Below, piece after piece: positions 54,041 through 61,292 of a stretch of DNA of 64,000 bases (position 1 is the first letter of the stretch; each line of letters begins with the position of its first letter). The stretch is from Rhizobium deserti (GTDB lineage Bacteria > Pseudomonadota > Alphaproteobacteria > Rhizobiales > Rhizobiaceae). Below the pieces are notes generated by a model. That model was given only the letters and a program-made list of their open reading frames with translations. It was not told the DNA's origin and made no database searches. Position numbers and translations under genes: made by a program. The DNA lies in contig NZ_SMTL01000003.1 in assembly GCF_004358025.1 (NCBI RefSeq), positions 558,001-622,000 of the forward strand, written 5' to 3'.

Positions 54041-55218
54041 AAAGGCAGACCCGCAGGCGTGACGAAGTCGGCCGCATGACCATTGGCCTTGCCCAAACGC
54101 TCATCGCCCAAACTGTGATCGGCTGGAACTTCCGCCTGAATACGCTTGAACGTCGCCAGGGCCTGGCCCACCACCTGGTCCATATTGTAGTAGCGATAGG
54201 TGGCCAGCCGTCCGACGAACCAGACATCCGGCGTTTGCCGCGCCAGTTCGTCGTATTTGCGGAAACGCTCGGCATTTTCCGGGCGAGGGATGGGATAATA
54301 AGGATCGCCATCGGCAGCCGGATATTCGTATGTCAGGCTCGTTTTCGAATGCTGCTGGCCGGTCAGGTACTTGTATTCCGTTACACGCGTATAGTCGTGT
54401 TGCATCGGACAGTTCACTACCGCGACCGGCTGATGCCATTCCTTTTCGAGCGTCACATGCTCGAAGCTCAAGGAACGGTACGGCAGGCGCCCGAACCGGT
54501 ATTCGAAGAATTCGTCGATCGGGCCGGTAAAGATCAGCCGCTTGAACTGAACCTCATCCACGACATCTGCATAATCCGTCTGCAGCATGATGTGGATGTT
54601 GGGGTGAGCCAGCATCTGCTCGAACATCTTCGTATAGCCGTTCAACGGCATGGCCTGATGCTGGTCGGTAAAATAGCGGTCGTCCCGGTTGGTACGGGTG
54701 GGAACCCGCGACGTCACGGACTTGTCGAGCTGCGACGGATCCACGCCCCATTGCTTCAGCGTATAGCCGCGGAAAAACTTCTCATACAGCTCGCGCCCGA
54801 CCTGGCTGACCACGACGTCTTCCGAAGTCTTGATTTCCTCAACCGTTTCGGCCCGAGCTGCAAACCAGTCCGTTAGCTGTTCGGAGGTCAGGTCGAGGCC
54901 GTACAAACCGTTGATCGTATCGAGGTTGATCGGTATCGGCAGCTGCTTTCCGTCCACTTCTGCCAGCACCCGGTGCTCATAGGGCCGCCATTGGGTGAAC
55001 CGCGACAGGTAGTCGAAGATCTGGTCGGAATTGGTGTGGAAGATATGCGGCCCATATTGGTGGATCAGCAGACCGGCCTCGTCGAACCGGTCGTAGGCAT
55101 TGCCACCGATATGCGGGCGACGGTCGATGATGAGAACCTTTTCGCCCCGTTCCGTGGCCAAGCGCTCCGCCAGTACGCTGCCGGCAAAGCCGGCACCGAC
55201 GATCAGCCAATCATACAT
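54037..55218 (-). CDS. glf: Glf, UDP-galactopyranose mutase
   Basis: The 393-residue flavoenzyme has the FAD-binding start DWLIVGAGFAGSVLAERLA and the block RPHIGGNAYDRFDEAG. Conserved Arg/Trp regions are GYTLKQWGVDPSQLDKSVTSR and the C-terminal FVGRLATYRYYNMDQVVGQA. It converts UDP-galactopyranose to UDP-galactofuranose, so the operon product probably contains galactofuranose. It overlaps the glycosyltransferase gene by eight bases and the fusion gene by four. Confidence 0.95.
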   Translation of the reverse strand: MYDWLIVGAGFAGSVLAERLATERGEKVLIIDRRPHIGGNAYDRFDEAGLLIHQYGPHIFHTNSDQIFDYLSRFTQWRPYEHRVLAEVDGKQLPIPINLDTINGLYGLDLTSEQLTDWFAARAETVEEIKTSEDVVVSQVGRELYEKFFRGYTLKQWGVDPSQLDKSVTSRVPTRTNRDDRYFTDQHQAMPLNGYTKMFEQMLAHPNIHIMLQTDYADVVDEVQFKRLIFTGPIDEFFEYRFGRLPYRSLSFEHVTLEKEWHQPVAVVNCPMQHDYTRVTEYKYLTGQQHSKTSLTYEYPAADGDPYYPIPRPENAERFRKYDELARQTPDVWFVGRLATYRYYNMDQVVGQALATFKRIQAEVPADHSLGDERLGKANGHAADFVTPAGLPL

Positions 55219-56401
55219 TCACGCTCTCCCGACGGGCCGGCGCACGGATCTTCTCAACCGGCAGCATGACGCGGTCGATCGCTTCCCTCATGCGGTCCCA
55301 GGTCTTGTCCCAGGAGTTCTTGGAAAGATGCTCATCAACGGTCAAAAGCCAAGGCTGCTTCGGGCGAGACAAGAGCAGATCGCATTTGGAAATCATTTCT
55401 TCCGCCCCATCGGCTATTTCCACCAGCCCCATCTTGCCATAGGGCCTGACGACATCCTTGATCGGCGTCGAAACAACGGGAACGCCGGCGGCCAGGAATT
55501 CAGGCGTCTTGGTGGGGCTGATGAAACGGGTGGCTTCGTTCATGGCAAAAGGCATGATGCCGACATCCCAGCCCTTCAGATAGCGCGGCAGGTCGCGGTA
55601 TTCGCGACCGCCCAGCCAATGCAGGTTGGAGCGCTGCGGCAGCGAGTTCGGGTCGATCTTGACGACGGGGCCGATCATCACGAACTGCCAGTCCGGCCGC
55701 AGGTCGGCAAGCTGACCGACAAGATCGATATCCATGCGCTCGTCGATGACGCCGAAGAAGCCAAGCCGCGGGCCCGGCAGGCTTGATTGGTCTTCAGCCT
55801 GATCGAGGGAGGCAAGGCGCGCCTTTCCGAAATGGCTGACATCTATGCTGCTGGGGAAACAGCGCACATTGTGATGACGGCCCTGCTTTGCCTCATAGAG
55901 GCTTTCGCCGCCGGTAAACACGATGTCGGCGCGCTCGAACAGCTCGCGTTCCAAGGCGAGAAGCGGAGCCGGAGCACCGCGAAATGCTGAGAGCTCGTCC
56001 ATGTTGTCGTAGATGCAGACTTCCGGCCGCACATGACGGGAGAATTCCAGGGCCATCGGGGTATAGTACCAGAAGATCAACGGCCGGTCCGGCAGGGTCG
56101 CCAGCAGATCATCAAGCAGCTCCCGCTGGATGTTCACCACCTGCTCTCCCGACAATCCGTGCGGCAGAACCGGCACTCCGACAACCACACCTTCATCGGT
56201 CGTACGCAGGTCCAGACGCGGGGAACTTACGTCCTCAAAGACAGGTTCTTCCAGAAAATAAACGATGTCCGACTTGGCAGCGCGCGAAAGCAGATGCTGT
56301 GGTCTCTGATAAACAAAGTTCCAGCGAAGATGTGAAAAGCAGATGAGAAGGTTAGTGGATGCGGCAGGTATGTTTGGAATAAGGCTAGAGATTGCACGCA
56401 T
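55211..56401 (-). CDS. Glycosyltransferase (GT-B fold)
   Basis: The 396-residue protein starts with a GT-B N-terminal domain (LICFSHLRWNFVYQRPQHLL). Its C-terminal donor domain includes LGFFGVIDERMDIDLVGQLA, YLKGWDVGIMPFAMNEATRF and the donor-binding SPTKTPEFLAAGVPVVSTP. This pattern is GT4/GT1-like. Acceptor and donor are unknown; UDP-galactofuranose from the adjacent glf product is possible but unproven. ATG 56401 follows AAGGAG by five bases. It is the first gene of the operon, about 70 bases after a GGAAC-N17-GTT promoter. Confidence 0.88.
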   Translation of the reverse strand: MRAISSLIPNIPAASTNLLICFSHLRWNFVYQRPQHLLSRAAKSDIVYFLEEPVFEDVSSPRLDLRTTDEGVVVGVPVLPHGLSGEQVVNIQRELLDDLLATLPDRPLIFWYYTPMALEFSRHVRPEVCIYDNMDELSAFRGAPAPLLALERELFERADIVFTGGESLYEAKQGRHHNVRCFPSSIDVSHFGKARLASLDQAEDQSSLPGPRLGFFGVIDERMDIDLVGQLADLRPDWQFVMIGPVVKIDPNSLPQRSNLHWLGGREYRDLPRYLKGWDVGIMPFAMNEATRFISPTKTPEFLAAGVPVVSTPIKDVVRPYGKMGLVEIADGAEEMISKCDLLLSRPKQPWLLTVDEHLSKNSWDKTWDRMREAIDRVMLPVEKIRAPARRESVNV

Positions 56402-56469
56402 GAACGCTCCTTGCGGTGCCGATGTGATGACGATCTACATTGAAATGTTCTGCAGTAGGGCATGCTGCA

Positions 56470-56494
56470 AACCGGACTGAGAGGTGGAAGTTCC
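56470..56494 (-). promoter_or_regulatory. EcfG-type promoter of the glycan operon
   Basis: Minus-strand GGAAC (56494-56490) and GTT (56472-56470) are exactly 17 bases apart, 69 bases before the glycosyltransferase ATG. No other gene start lies between. Confidence 0.72.
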
Positions 56495-56680
56495 CGATCC
56501 GGTGATATTTATTGTCACGGCACGATACTGCCTATGTTAGAGGCATTTCTGTGCGTCCGCTTGGCCACTGGATGTGAACAGGCGTGACTTCGACAAGGCG
56601 GCCGGCGCTTCAACCCGACGCACCACCGGCACAGGTCATCGGGCATCAGTGCCGTTGATCCCCTTCTAAAGGACGTATCC

Positions 56681-57610
56681 GTGAGACTGTTTCGCGTGCT
56701 TCTGGCTGCTGTTTTCGCTTCGTCCGTGGCGGCAGTATCTCCTGACACTGTCGTTGCCGTTGACGTCGACAAAGGGAATACCAGCGAATGCCTGTTCAAG
56801 AGTAACGAGGAGGATGCCTCCCGGCAGCTTTGCATCCGGCGTGACAGCTACGGGCCGGATCTCTGCCATGTGATGGAATCCGCCGCCCTCGCCAATGCCG
56901 TGCCGCCTGAGTTTCTTGCCCGGCTCATCTGGCGCGAAAGCCTCTTCCAGGCTGATGCAGTCAGTCCCAAGGGCGCCGAGGGCATTGCCCAATTCATGCC
57001 GGAGACCGCACGGCGCAAGGGCCTTTCGAACACATTCAACGTGGTCGAGGCTCTTGCCGCCTCGTCGCGATATCTCAGCGACCTACGTCAGCGCTTCGGC
57101 AATCTTGGCCTCGCGGCAGCGGCCTATAATGCCGGTGAGGCGGGCCTCGACAACTTTCTCAGGACGGGCAGGCTTCCTATAGAAACGCGCGACTATGTGT
57201 TTGCAATTACCGGCTATCCAGCCGAGACCTGGCGTGACAAGCCGCCGGAGACCGCTGCTCCGCCACTGGACGCTTCTAAGTCCTTCCTAGACGGGTGCAT
57301 CGAGCTTGCAGCAAGCCGCCGCCTCCGGGAGCCGATCCTGATGAATTCTGCGGACTGGGCGCCTTGGGGCGTGCAGTTGGCCGCTCATTACAATCCGAGC
57401 GTCGCCAGCCGCCTTTTCGTCAATGCGGTGGAGAAGCTTCCCCAGCCGCTGAATTCTGAACGAGCGCTGGTGGTGCGCCAGAAAAGCGGAAACTTTGGCC
57501 GTCGGACGCGCTATGCGGCACGGATCGGGCGGAGGACCCGGGTCGAAGCCACCAAGCTCTGCAGTCAGATCAAGGCAGCCGGCATCCCCTGTACGGTGTT
57601 CCGGAACTGA
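56681..57610 (+). CDS. Lytic transglycosylase (SLT) with SPOR-like tail
   Basis: The 309-residue secreted protein has a signal peptide (about 1-27). The SLT domain has catalytic Glu in LIWRESLFQADAVSPKGAEG followed by IAQFMPETARRKGL and AAAYNAGEAGLDNFLRTG. The C-terminal 70 residues (ALVVRQKSGNFGRRTRYAAR to GIPCTVFRN) look like a SPOR peptidoglycan-binding domain. It cleaves the glycan strand of peptidoglycan. The start is GTG 56681, seven bases after AAAGGA. It is divergent from the glycan operon. Confidence 0.9.
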   Translation: MRLFRVLLAAVFASSVAAVSPDTVVAVDVDKGNTSECLFKSNEEDASRQLCIRRDSYGPDLCHVMESAALANAVPPEFLARLIWRESLFQADAVSPKGAEGIAQFMPETARRKGLSNTFNVVEALAASSRYLSDLRQRFGNLGLAAAAYNAGEAGLDNFLRTGRLPIETRDYVFAITGYPAETWRDKPPETAAPPLDASKSFLDGCIELAASRRLREPILMNSADWAPWGVQLAAHYNPSVASRLFVNAVEKLPQPLNSERALVVRQKSGNFGRRTRYAARIGRRTRVEATKLCSQIKAAGIPCTVFRN

Positions 57611-57654
57611 TTGTTAGGCGGCGATATCTGATCTGCGTCAGGCGAGCCAAGGTT

Positions 57655-57679
57655 GGAACCATGGGGCCGAGATCCGGTT
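57655..57679 (+). promoter_or_regulatory. EcfG-type promoter for the small secreted protein
   Basis: GGAAC (57655-57659) and GTT (57677-57679) are 17 bases apart, 22 bases before ATG 57702. Confidence 0.72.
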
Positions 57680-57701
57680 TGGGCAGCAAAGGAGAAACAC
57701 C

Positions 57702-57995
57702 ATGCTCACGCTCAAGCTCATCCGTCCCGCCCTTGCCTTCCTGCTGCTTTGCGCGCCGGTATCGCTTGCCCAGCAGGGCGGCACGCTGACGCCGGACACG
57801 TCCAGCTCCCAGGGGGTCAATTCCGGCGGCCCCCTGGGCAGCCAGGCGGTGGAGCGCCCGACCAATGCTATTCCCGACAGCGTTAAAAAGGGTGGCGAAG
57901 ACTGCCAGAAGATGGCGAACACTGTGTCAGGCCAGCGGCCTGCGACATCCGGCGCGAACGAGCCCCAGCCCCAAATAAAATGCGAAGGGAAGTAA
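57702..57995 (+). CDS. Small secreted hypothetical protein
   Basis: The 97-residue protein has a clear signal peptide (LIRPALAFLLLCAPVSLAQ, cleaved near residue 23). The mature part is Gly/Ser/Pro-rich with two Cys (GGEDCQKM and IKCEGK at the end) that could form a disulfide. It matches no family I know. GGAG lies nine bases before ATG 57702, and a GGAAC-N17-GTT promoter lies just upstream, so it is probably induced under general stress. Confidence 0.72.
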   Translation: MLTLKLIRPALAFLLLCAPVSLAQQGGTLTPDTSSSQGVNSGGPLGSQAVERPTNAIPDSVKKGGEDCQKMANTVSGQRPATSGANEPQPQIKCEGK

Positions 57996-58058
57996 GGACC
58001 GCCCCTCCTGCAGGACGAATCTAGGCCGGGCTGCTGAGGCTCATGACGGCGCCATGCG

Positions 58059-58083
58059 GGAACATTTTCCGCGGCAGGCAGTT
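58059..58083 (+). promoter_or_regulatory. EcfG-type promoter for the DUF892 gene
   Basis: GGAAC (58059-58063) and GTT (58081-58083) are 17 bases apart, 30 bases before ATG 58114. Confidence 0.75.
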
Positions 58084-58113
58084 CTGCGAACAACATTCAA
58101 AAGGAGAAAGAAT

Positions 58114-58626
58114 ATGGCTGCCACAGACGCCCGCACGCTCTTCGTTACCGGCCTGAAAAACGCGCATGCCATGGAAAACCAAGCACTTTCCATCATGAAG
58201 CCGCAGTTGAGCCGGATTGAAAATTATCCGGAGGTTGCAGCCAAGCTGGAACAGCATATCCGCGAAACGGAAGGCCAGATCGCTCGTCTGGAAGAGCTGC
58301 TGACAAGCCTTGCCGAGGATCATTCCTCGTTGAAGGACATGGCGCTTTCGCTCACCGGCAGCATGGCCGCGTTGAGCCATACGGTTGCCGGCGACGAGAT
58401 CATCAAGAATTCGCTGGCCAATTTCGCCTTCGAGAACTTCGAGATTGCCGCTTACAATTCACTGATCACCCTGGCGGAGTTCGGCAGTTTCTCGGCCATG
58501 ACCGCGCCTCTGCAAGCCAATCTCGACGAGGAGATCGCCATGGCGAAATGGCTGGAAGACAATCTCCGTCCGCTGACGCTCAAGTTTGCCTCGCTCAAGC
58601 AGGCCGGCGAAACAGCCAAGGTCTGA
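58114..58626 (+). CDS. DUF892 (YciF-like) ferritin-like stress protein
   Basis: The 170-residue four-helix-bundle protein has the repeated Glu/His pattern of YciE/YciF: ARTLFVTGLKNAHAMENQAL, then HIRETEGQIARLEELL, and NFAFENFEIAAYNSLITLAE. These supply potential di-iron ligands. Relatives are induced by osmotic, oxidative or stationary-phase stress, and the function is unclear. ATG 58114 follows AAGGAG. Its own GGAAC-N17-GTT promoter fits stress control. Confidence 0.88.
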   Translation: MAATDARTLFVTGLKNAHAMENQALSIMKPQLSRIENYPEVAAKLEQHIRETEGQIARLEELLTSLAEDHSSLKDMALSLTGSMAALSHTVAGDEIIKNSLANFAFENFEIAAYNSLITLAEFGSFSAMTAPLQANLDEEIAMAKWLEDNLRPLTLKFASLKQAGETAKV

Positions 58627-58652
58627 TCACGGAACTTCATCCAGAACCCGTA

Positions 58653-58697
58653 CAATTACCTCCGATGCGAAGCGAGCTTCGCATCCGGAGGTAATTG
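58653..58697. repeat. 45-base long inverted repeat
   Basis: The two arms (CAATTACCTCCGATGCGAAG and its complement, with one bulged base) form a stem of about 20 pairs around a two- to four-base loop. It lies 27 bases after the DUF892 stop. The arms contain CCTCC and GGAGG. There is no T run on either side, so it is more than a standard terminator, though it may end DUF892 transcription. Confidence 0.75.
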
Positions 58698-58866
58698 CGT
58701 TTGAGCTCCAGGTCAGCGCCTGCCACCAAGGCCAGCAGAACCGGACGCGCAGGATGGCAGCAAAGGCTTCCGCTGTCGCCTGCCCGCGACCGTTAGACCC
58801 ATCGGTGATGACGGCAGCGGCTTTACCGAGATCCCGTGACAATCGATTCTGATAATTTGGTAGCAA
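58690..58866 (-). pseudogene. Decayed fragment of a short-chain dehydrogenase
   Basis: On the minus strand from about 58866 the translation reads RLSRDLGKAAAVITDGSNGR followed by GQATAEAFA. This resembles the N-terminal NAD-binding motif of SDR enzymes (VITGGSSGIGRATAEAFA), with the second Gly and the Ile-Gly changed. Similarity then stops and the frame ends at 58627 without the rest of the domain. There is no ATG start. I take it as the remnant of a lost SDR gene; an EcfG-type promoter still points at it. Confidence 0.35.
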
Positions 58867-58952
58867 AGGGCTATGAGCCGCAAGCGGACAGGACGATCCT
58901 GAATCTTCGTCGAAGATACGCTTGTCCAGGTCCGCAATCTTGTTCTCAGACC

Positions 58953-58979
58953 GGAACCGATTACCTTCGAGCAGGTTCC
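58953..58979. promoter_or_regulatory. Symmetric EcfG-type promoter reading both ways
   Basis: GGAAC (58953-58957), 17 bases, GTTCC (58975-58979). The site reads GGAAC-N17-GTT on both strands. The plus direction serves the gene at 59057, the minus direction the SDR remnant. Confidence 0.7.
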
Positions 58980-59056
58980 ATTGGAAGACAAGCGCTGGAA
59001 CGTCTTCCTGAAAGACGCCGGCTGCGTCGTGTGTATCAGGCGGGAGGGATGTGATG

Positions 59057-59287
59057 ATGAAGGACTTACCGGTTCAGGATTTTGCGATCTCGCTGGAAGC
59101 CATGACGGATGATGAGATCTTCATGACGATGGCGCAGCTGGAACGACGCAGCGAAACTGCCGAGGGAGACGCGCAAGAGGAAATCTTCGCCCGGATCGCC
59201 CTCACCGAAGATCTTATCGAGCAGCGATATCCTGGGCAGTCGCTGACGCCCTACCGCGCCTGGAAACAGCGCCAGCCTATTCTCTAG
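59057..59287 (+). CDS. Small acidic hypothetical protein
   Basis: The 76-residue protein starts at ATG 59057, eight bases after GGGAGGG; ATG 59054 and GTG 59051 are in frame but too close to the ribosome site. It is acidic and helical (TDDEIFMTMAQLERRSETAE, ARIALTEDLIEQRYPGQSL), with no signal or membrane segment. I do not recognise the family. A GGAAC-N17-GTT promoter lies 78-104 bases upstream. Confidence 0.65.
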   Translation: MKDLPVQDFAISLEAMTDDEIFMTMAQLERRSETAEGDAQEEIFARIALTEDLIEQRYPGQSLTPYRAWKQRQPIL

Positions 59288-59340
59288 CCAAGCATACGCC
59301 AGCAGTGCCTATCCTTTTCAACGCCGAGCGGAGCGCTCCA

Positions 59341-59490
59341 ATGACCGATGACAAGCACGACCAGAAGCCGCCTGAAGCCGGGACCGACGATGCGCGGTCG
59401 GCCGATACGAAGGAAAGCAGCAAGCAACGCCAGGAGGCGGTCGATAAGGCGGCGGAAATGACCTCCAAGGTTCTCAAGGACGAGAAGTAG
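59341..59490 (+). CDS. Small hydrophilic hypothetical protein
   Basis: The 49-residue protein starts at ATG 59341 with GGAG seven bases upstream. About half its residues are Asp, Glu, Lys or Arg (TDDKHDQKPPEAGTDDARSA, AEMTSKVLKDEK at the end), so it is probably disordered, like desiccation-type hydrophilins. It lies 53 bases after the previous gene and likely shares its stress promoter. Family unknown. Confidence 0.55.
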   Translation: MTDDKHDQKPPEAGTDDARSADTKESSKQRQEAVDKAAEMTSKVLKDEK

Positions 59491-59552
59491 CCGCGGGGTC
59501 CGCCCCCTTGAGGACCATGATCCCATGCTGGCGGTCTGCTAGCGTACACAGG

Positions 59553-59577
59553 GGAACGACGCTCGCTTCGCTCGGTT
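59553..59577 (+). promoter_or_regulatory. EcfG-type promoter for the DUF982 gene
   Basis: GGAAC (59553-59557) and GTT (59575-59577) are 17 bases apart, 26 bases before ATG 59604. Confidence 0.75.
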
Positions 59578-59603
59578 CGACTACCGGCAAAAGGAGCAGC
59601 GTC

Positions 59604-59867
59604 ATGAGAAACGAGATAATTGATCTACCTTATGTGGTGACCTGGCACATGCCGGTGCGCATCCGGGCAGGATTGGGACTTGCCGAGAATGTCCGTGGTC
59701 CGGAAGAAGCCCTGCACTGCCTCACCTATCGGTGGCCAGCTTCCGAGGGGAGCTGTTTCGATGCCGCCCGCCGCAAATGCGTTCTGGCACTAGAGAAGCG
59801 GGCTGCCTGTGAAGACGCGCGCGACATCTTTGTTTCTGCGGCTATAGAAGCACGCATGCTGGCCTGA
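59604..59867 (+). CDS. DUF982 family protein
   Basis: The 87-residue protein fits the DUF982 pattern seen in many rhizobial paralogues: an aromatic/Pro start (TWHMPVRIRAGLGLAENVRG), then GPEEALHCLTYRWPASEGSC and ALEKRAACEDARDIFVSAAI. Function is unknown. ATG 59604 follows AAAGGAG by nine bases and the gene has its own GGAAC-N17-GTT promoter. The 277 bases after it, to 60144, hold no other gene I can support. Confidence 0.85.
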   Translation: MRNEIIDLPYVVTWHMPVRIRAGLGLAENVRGPEEALHCLTYRWPASEGSCFDAARRKCVLALEKRAACEDARDIFVSAAIEARMLA

Positions 59868-60144
59868 CTGGCCAGCGATCCCGACGACCGAGGCATCTGG
59901 CCGGTCAAGCGGCGCCTCCTAAGGACGCAGGCATCAAGTCTGCAGATGATCCTTACCACACTTTGACGCGGAAGACTGCCAGCCACTCGGGTTCGGTTGC
60001 AATGATCTCTGATGGACGATATGGAACCGCGCTCTTACGAACTTTTTGTCGTCGCTGATGTTAGCCGTGAGATAACCGCTTCCCATTGAAGATTGGCTCT
60101 TCGGGAAGGTGCTATGCCGGAAACGGCTCCACGGGAGATCATGC

Positions 60145-60498
60145 GTGCAGGGCCTGAAAATCATGATTGCGGGACCTTCTGACTTCCTGCCGGAAACAGT
60201 GCGTCAGGCTTGGCTTTCCGCCGGCATAGAACTTCTCGGGCCCTTTCCGGTCGCAAGCATCGACAGGAACCAGGCGCTCCACTCCAACGGGGTGGTCATC
60301 GACATATCAGAAAGCCCGGATGGGGTGTTCGCTCTTTCAGAAAATCTGGAAACCTGGCACGTCCCATTTCTCTACGCTTTGCCGGAAGGATCTTATTCGG
60401 CACGTACCGGCCCCTACATCCTCAATGACGTGGCAGATGATATCCAGGCGATCGTCAATTCGCTCCTCAGCGATTACGACATCGGCGTCCGCCACTAG
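60145..60498 (+). CDS. Degenerate receiver-like hypothetical protein
   Basis: The 117-residue protein has an alternating strand/helix layout like a CheY receiver (LKIMIAGPSDFLPETVRQAW, then GVVIDISESPDGVFALSENL, then HVPFLYALPEG). The acidic pair normally following strand 1 is absent (GPSD) and no Lys is clear near the end. One Asp in VVIDIS is at the phospho-acceptor position. GTG 60145 has GGGAG seven bases upstream; ATG 60163 is the alternative. It is probably a non-canonical receiver or protein-interaction module. Confidence 0.6.
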   Translation: MQGLKIMIAGPSDFLPETVRQAWLSAGIELLGPFPVASIDRNQALHSNGVVIDISESPDGVFALSENLETWHVPFLYALPEGSYSARTGPYILNDVADDIQAIVNSLLSDYDIGVRH

Positions 60499-60822
60499 CG
60501 GCTGGCGTCACTTGCAGCCATCTCCATTGCTGCACGGTGGCGGATCAACGTCCATTCAACCTACATCCAAATCAAAGGTTGCGTCACTCCTTTACGCTCG
60601 GTCTGACAACGTACCGTTCGATAGTGGAGCCTCGCGTGGACCTGGCTCCTCTGAATGAAAATGCAAGCAGCGTTCTCTTCGCCGGTTCATCTTCGCTTCG
60701 CGAGACGATTACGTCGTCAAGTATCATTTTTCCAACTGGCTTACGTACGCTGGCGGACAAAGCGAGATTATCACTGAGAAAATAGTATCTTGATGCAACT
60801 CACTGATGTGTCGAGAAGAAAA
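60499..60822. other. Intergenic region, nothing clear
   Basis: This 324-base stretch carries open frames on both strands but none has a ribosome site or recognisable composition. No strong hairpin with a T run and no GGAAC-N17-GTT site was found. Confidence 0.5.
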
Positions 60823-61263
60823 ATGACAGGTAAACTGCCAGACAGCACGGTCTTGCTTCTCGAAGATCAGGCACTGATTGCCATCTATGTGGAGGAACTT
60901 CTCCACCAGGCCGGATTCGACCGTGTCAATACGGTTGCGTCCTGCTCCGACGCAGAGAGATGGCTTGAAGGAAACACGCCTGGGTTCGCTATCATCGAAA
61001 CGAGGCTGCGGGACGGGAAAAGCGACGCTATCGCTTCCCTGCTGGAGCGGCGCAAAATACCCTATGTGGTGCACACCGCAGATGGTCACGGCAGTGTCAG
61101 CGCTTTCGGAAAGCAGAGAAGTCGCTGCTGGCTTTCCAAACCCTGTGATGCGGATGATTTTTTGGCAGCAATCAGCAAATGCATGCCTAAGGCGCCAGCT
61201 ACTAACCAGCCGAATATGCAAGTGGAATATCTCAGCTGTCGAGCGGAATCCGGGTTAAACTAG
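60823..61263 (+). CDS. Single-domain response regulator with Glu at the phosphorylation site
   Basis: The 146-residue protein is a stand-alone receiver. Strand 1 with the acidic pair is DSTVLLLEDQALIAIYVEEL. The phospho-acceptor position reads FAIIETRLRDGKS, so Asp is replaced by Glu59 (codon 60997-60999). The conserved Lys is in WLSKPCDADDF. A Glu here often mimics the phosphorylated state. I start at ATG 60823, where receiver-type N-termini usually begin; ATG 60793 is possible. It faces the EcfG-like sigma gene. Confidence 0.8.
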   Translation: MTGKLPDSTVLLLEDQALIAIYVEELLHQAGFDRVNTVASCSDAERWLEGNTPGFAIIETRLRDGKSDAIASLLERRKIPYVVHTADGHGSVSAFGKQRSRCWLSKPCDADDFLAAISKCMPKAPATNQPNMQVEYLSCRAESGLN

Positions 61264-61292
61264 CCAGCTAAGCATCGATACATACGTCCTGC

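Noticed and set aside
58903..59112. A 70-codon plus-strand frame with protein-like composition
   Set aside because: It has no ATG, GTG or TTG start with a ribosome site and spans the symmetric promoter and the start of the next gene.
60023..60047. GGAAC upstream of the receiver-like gene as a full EcfG-type promoter
   Set aside because: The -10 triplet is TTT at N17 and it lies about 100 bases from the start; kept only as a possible weak site.
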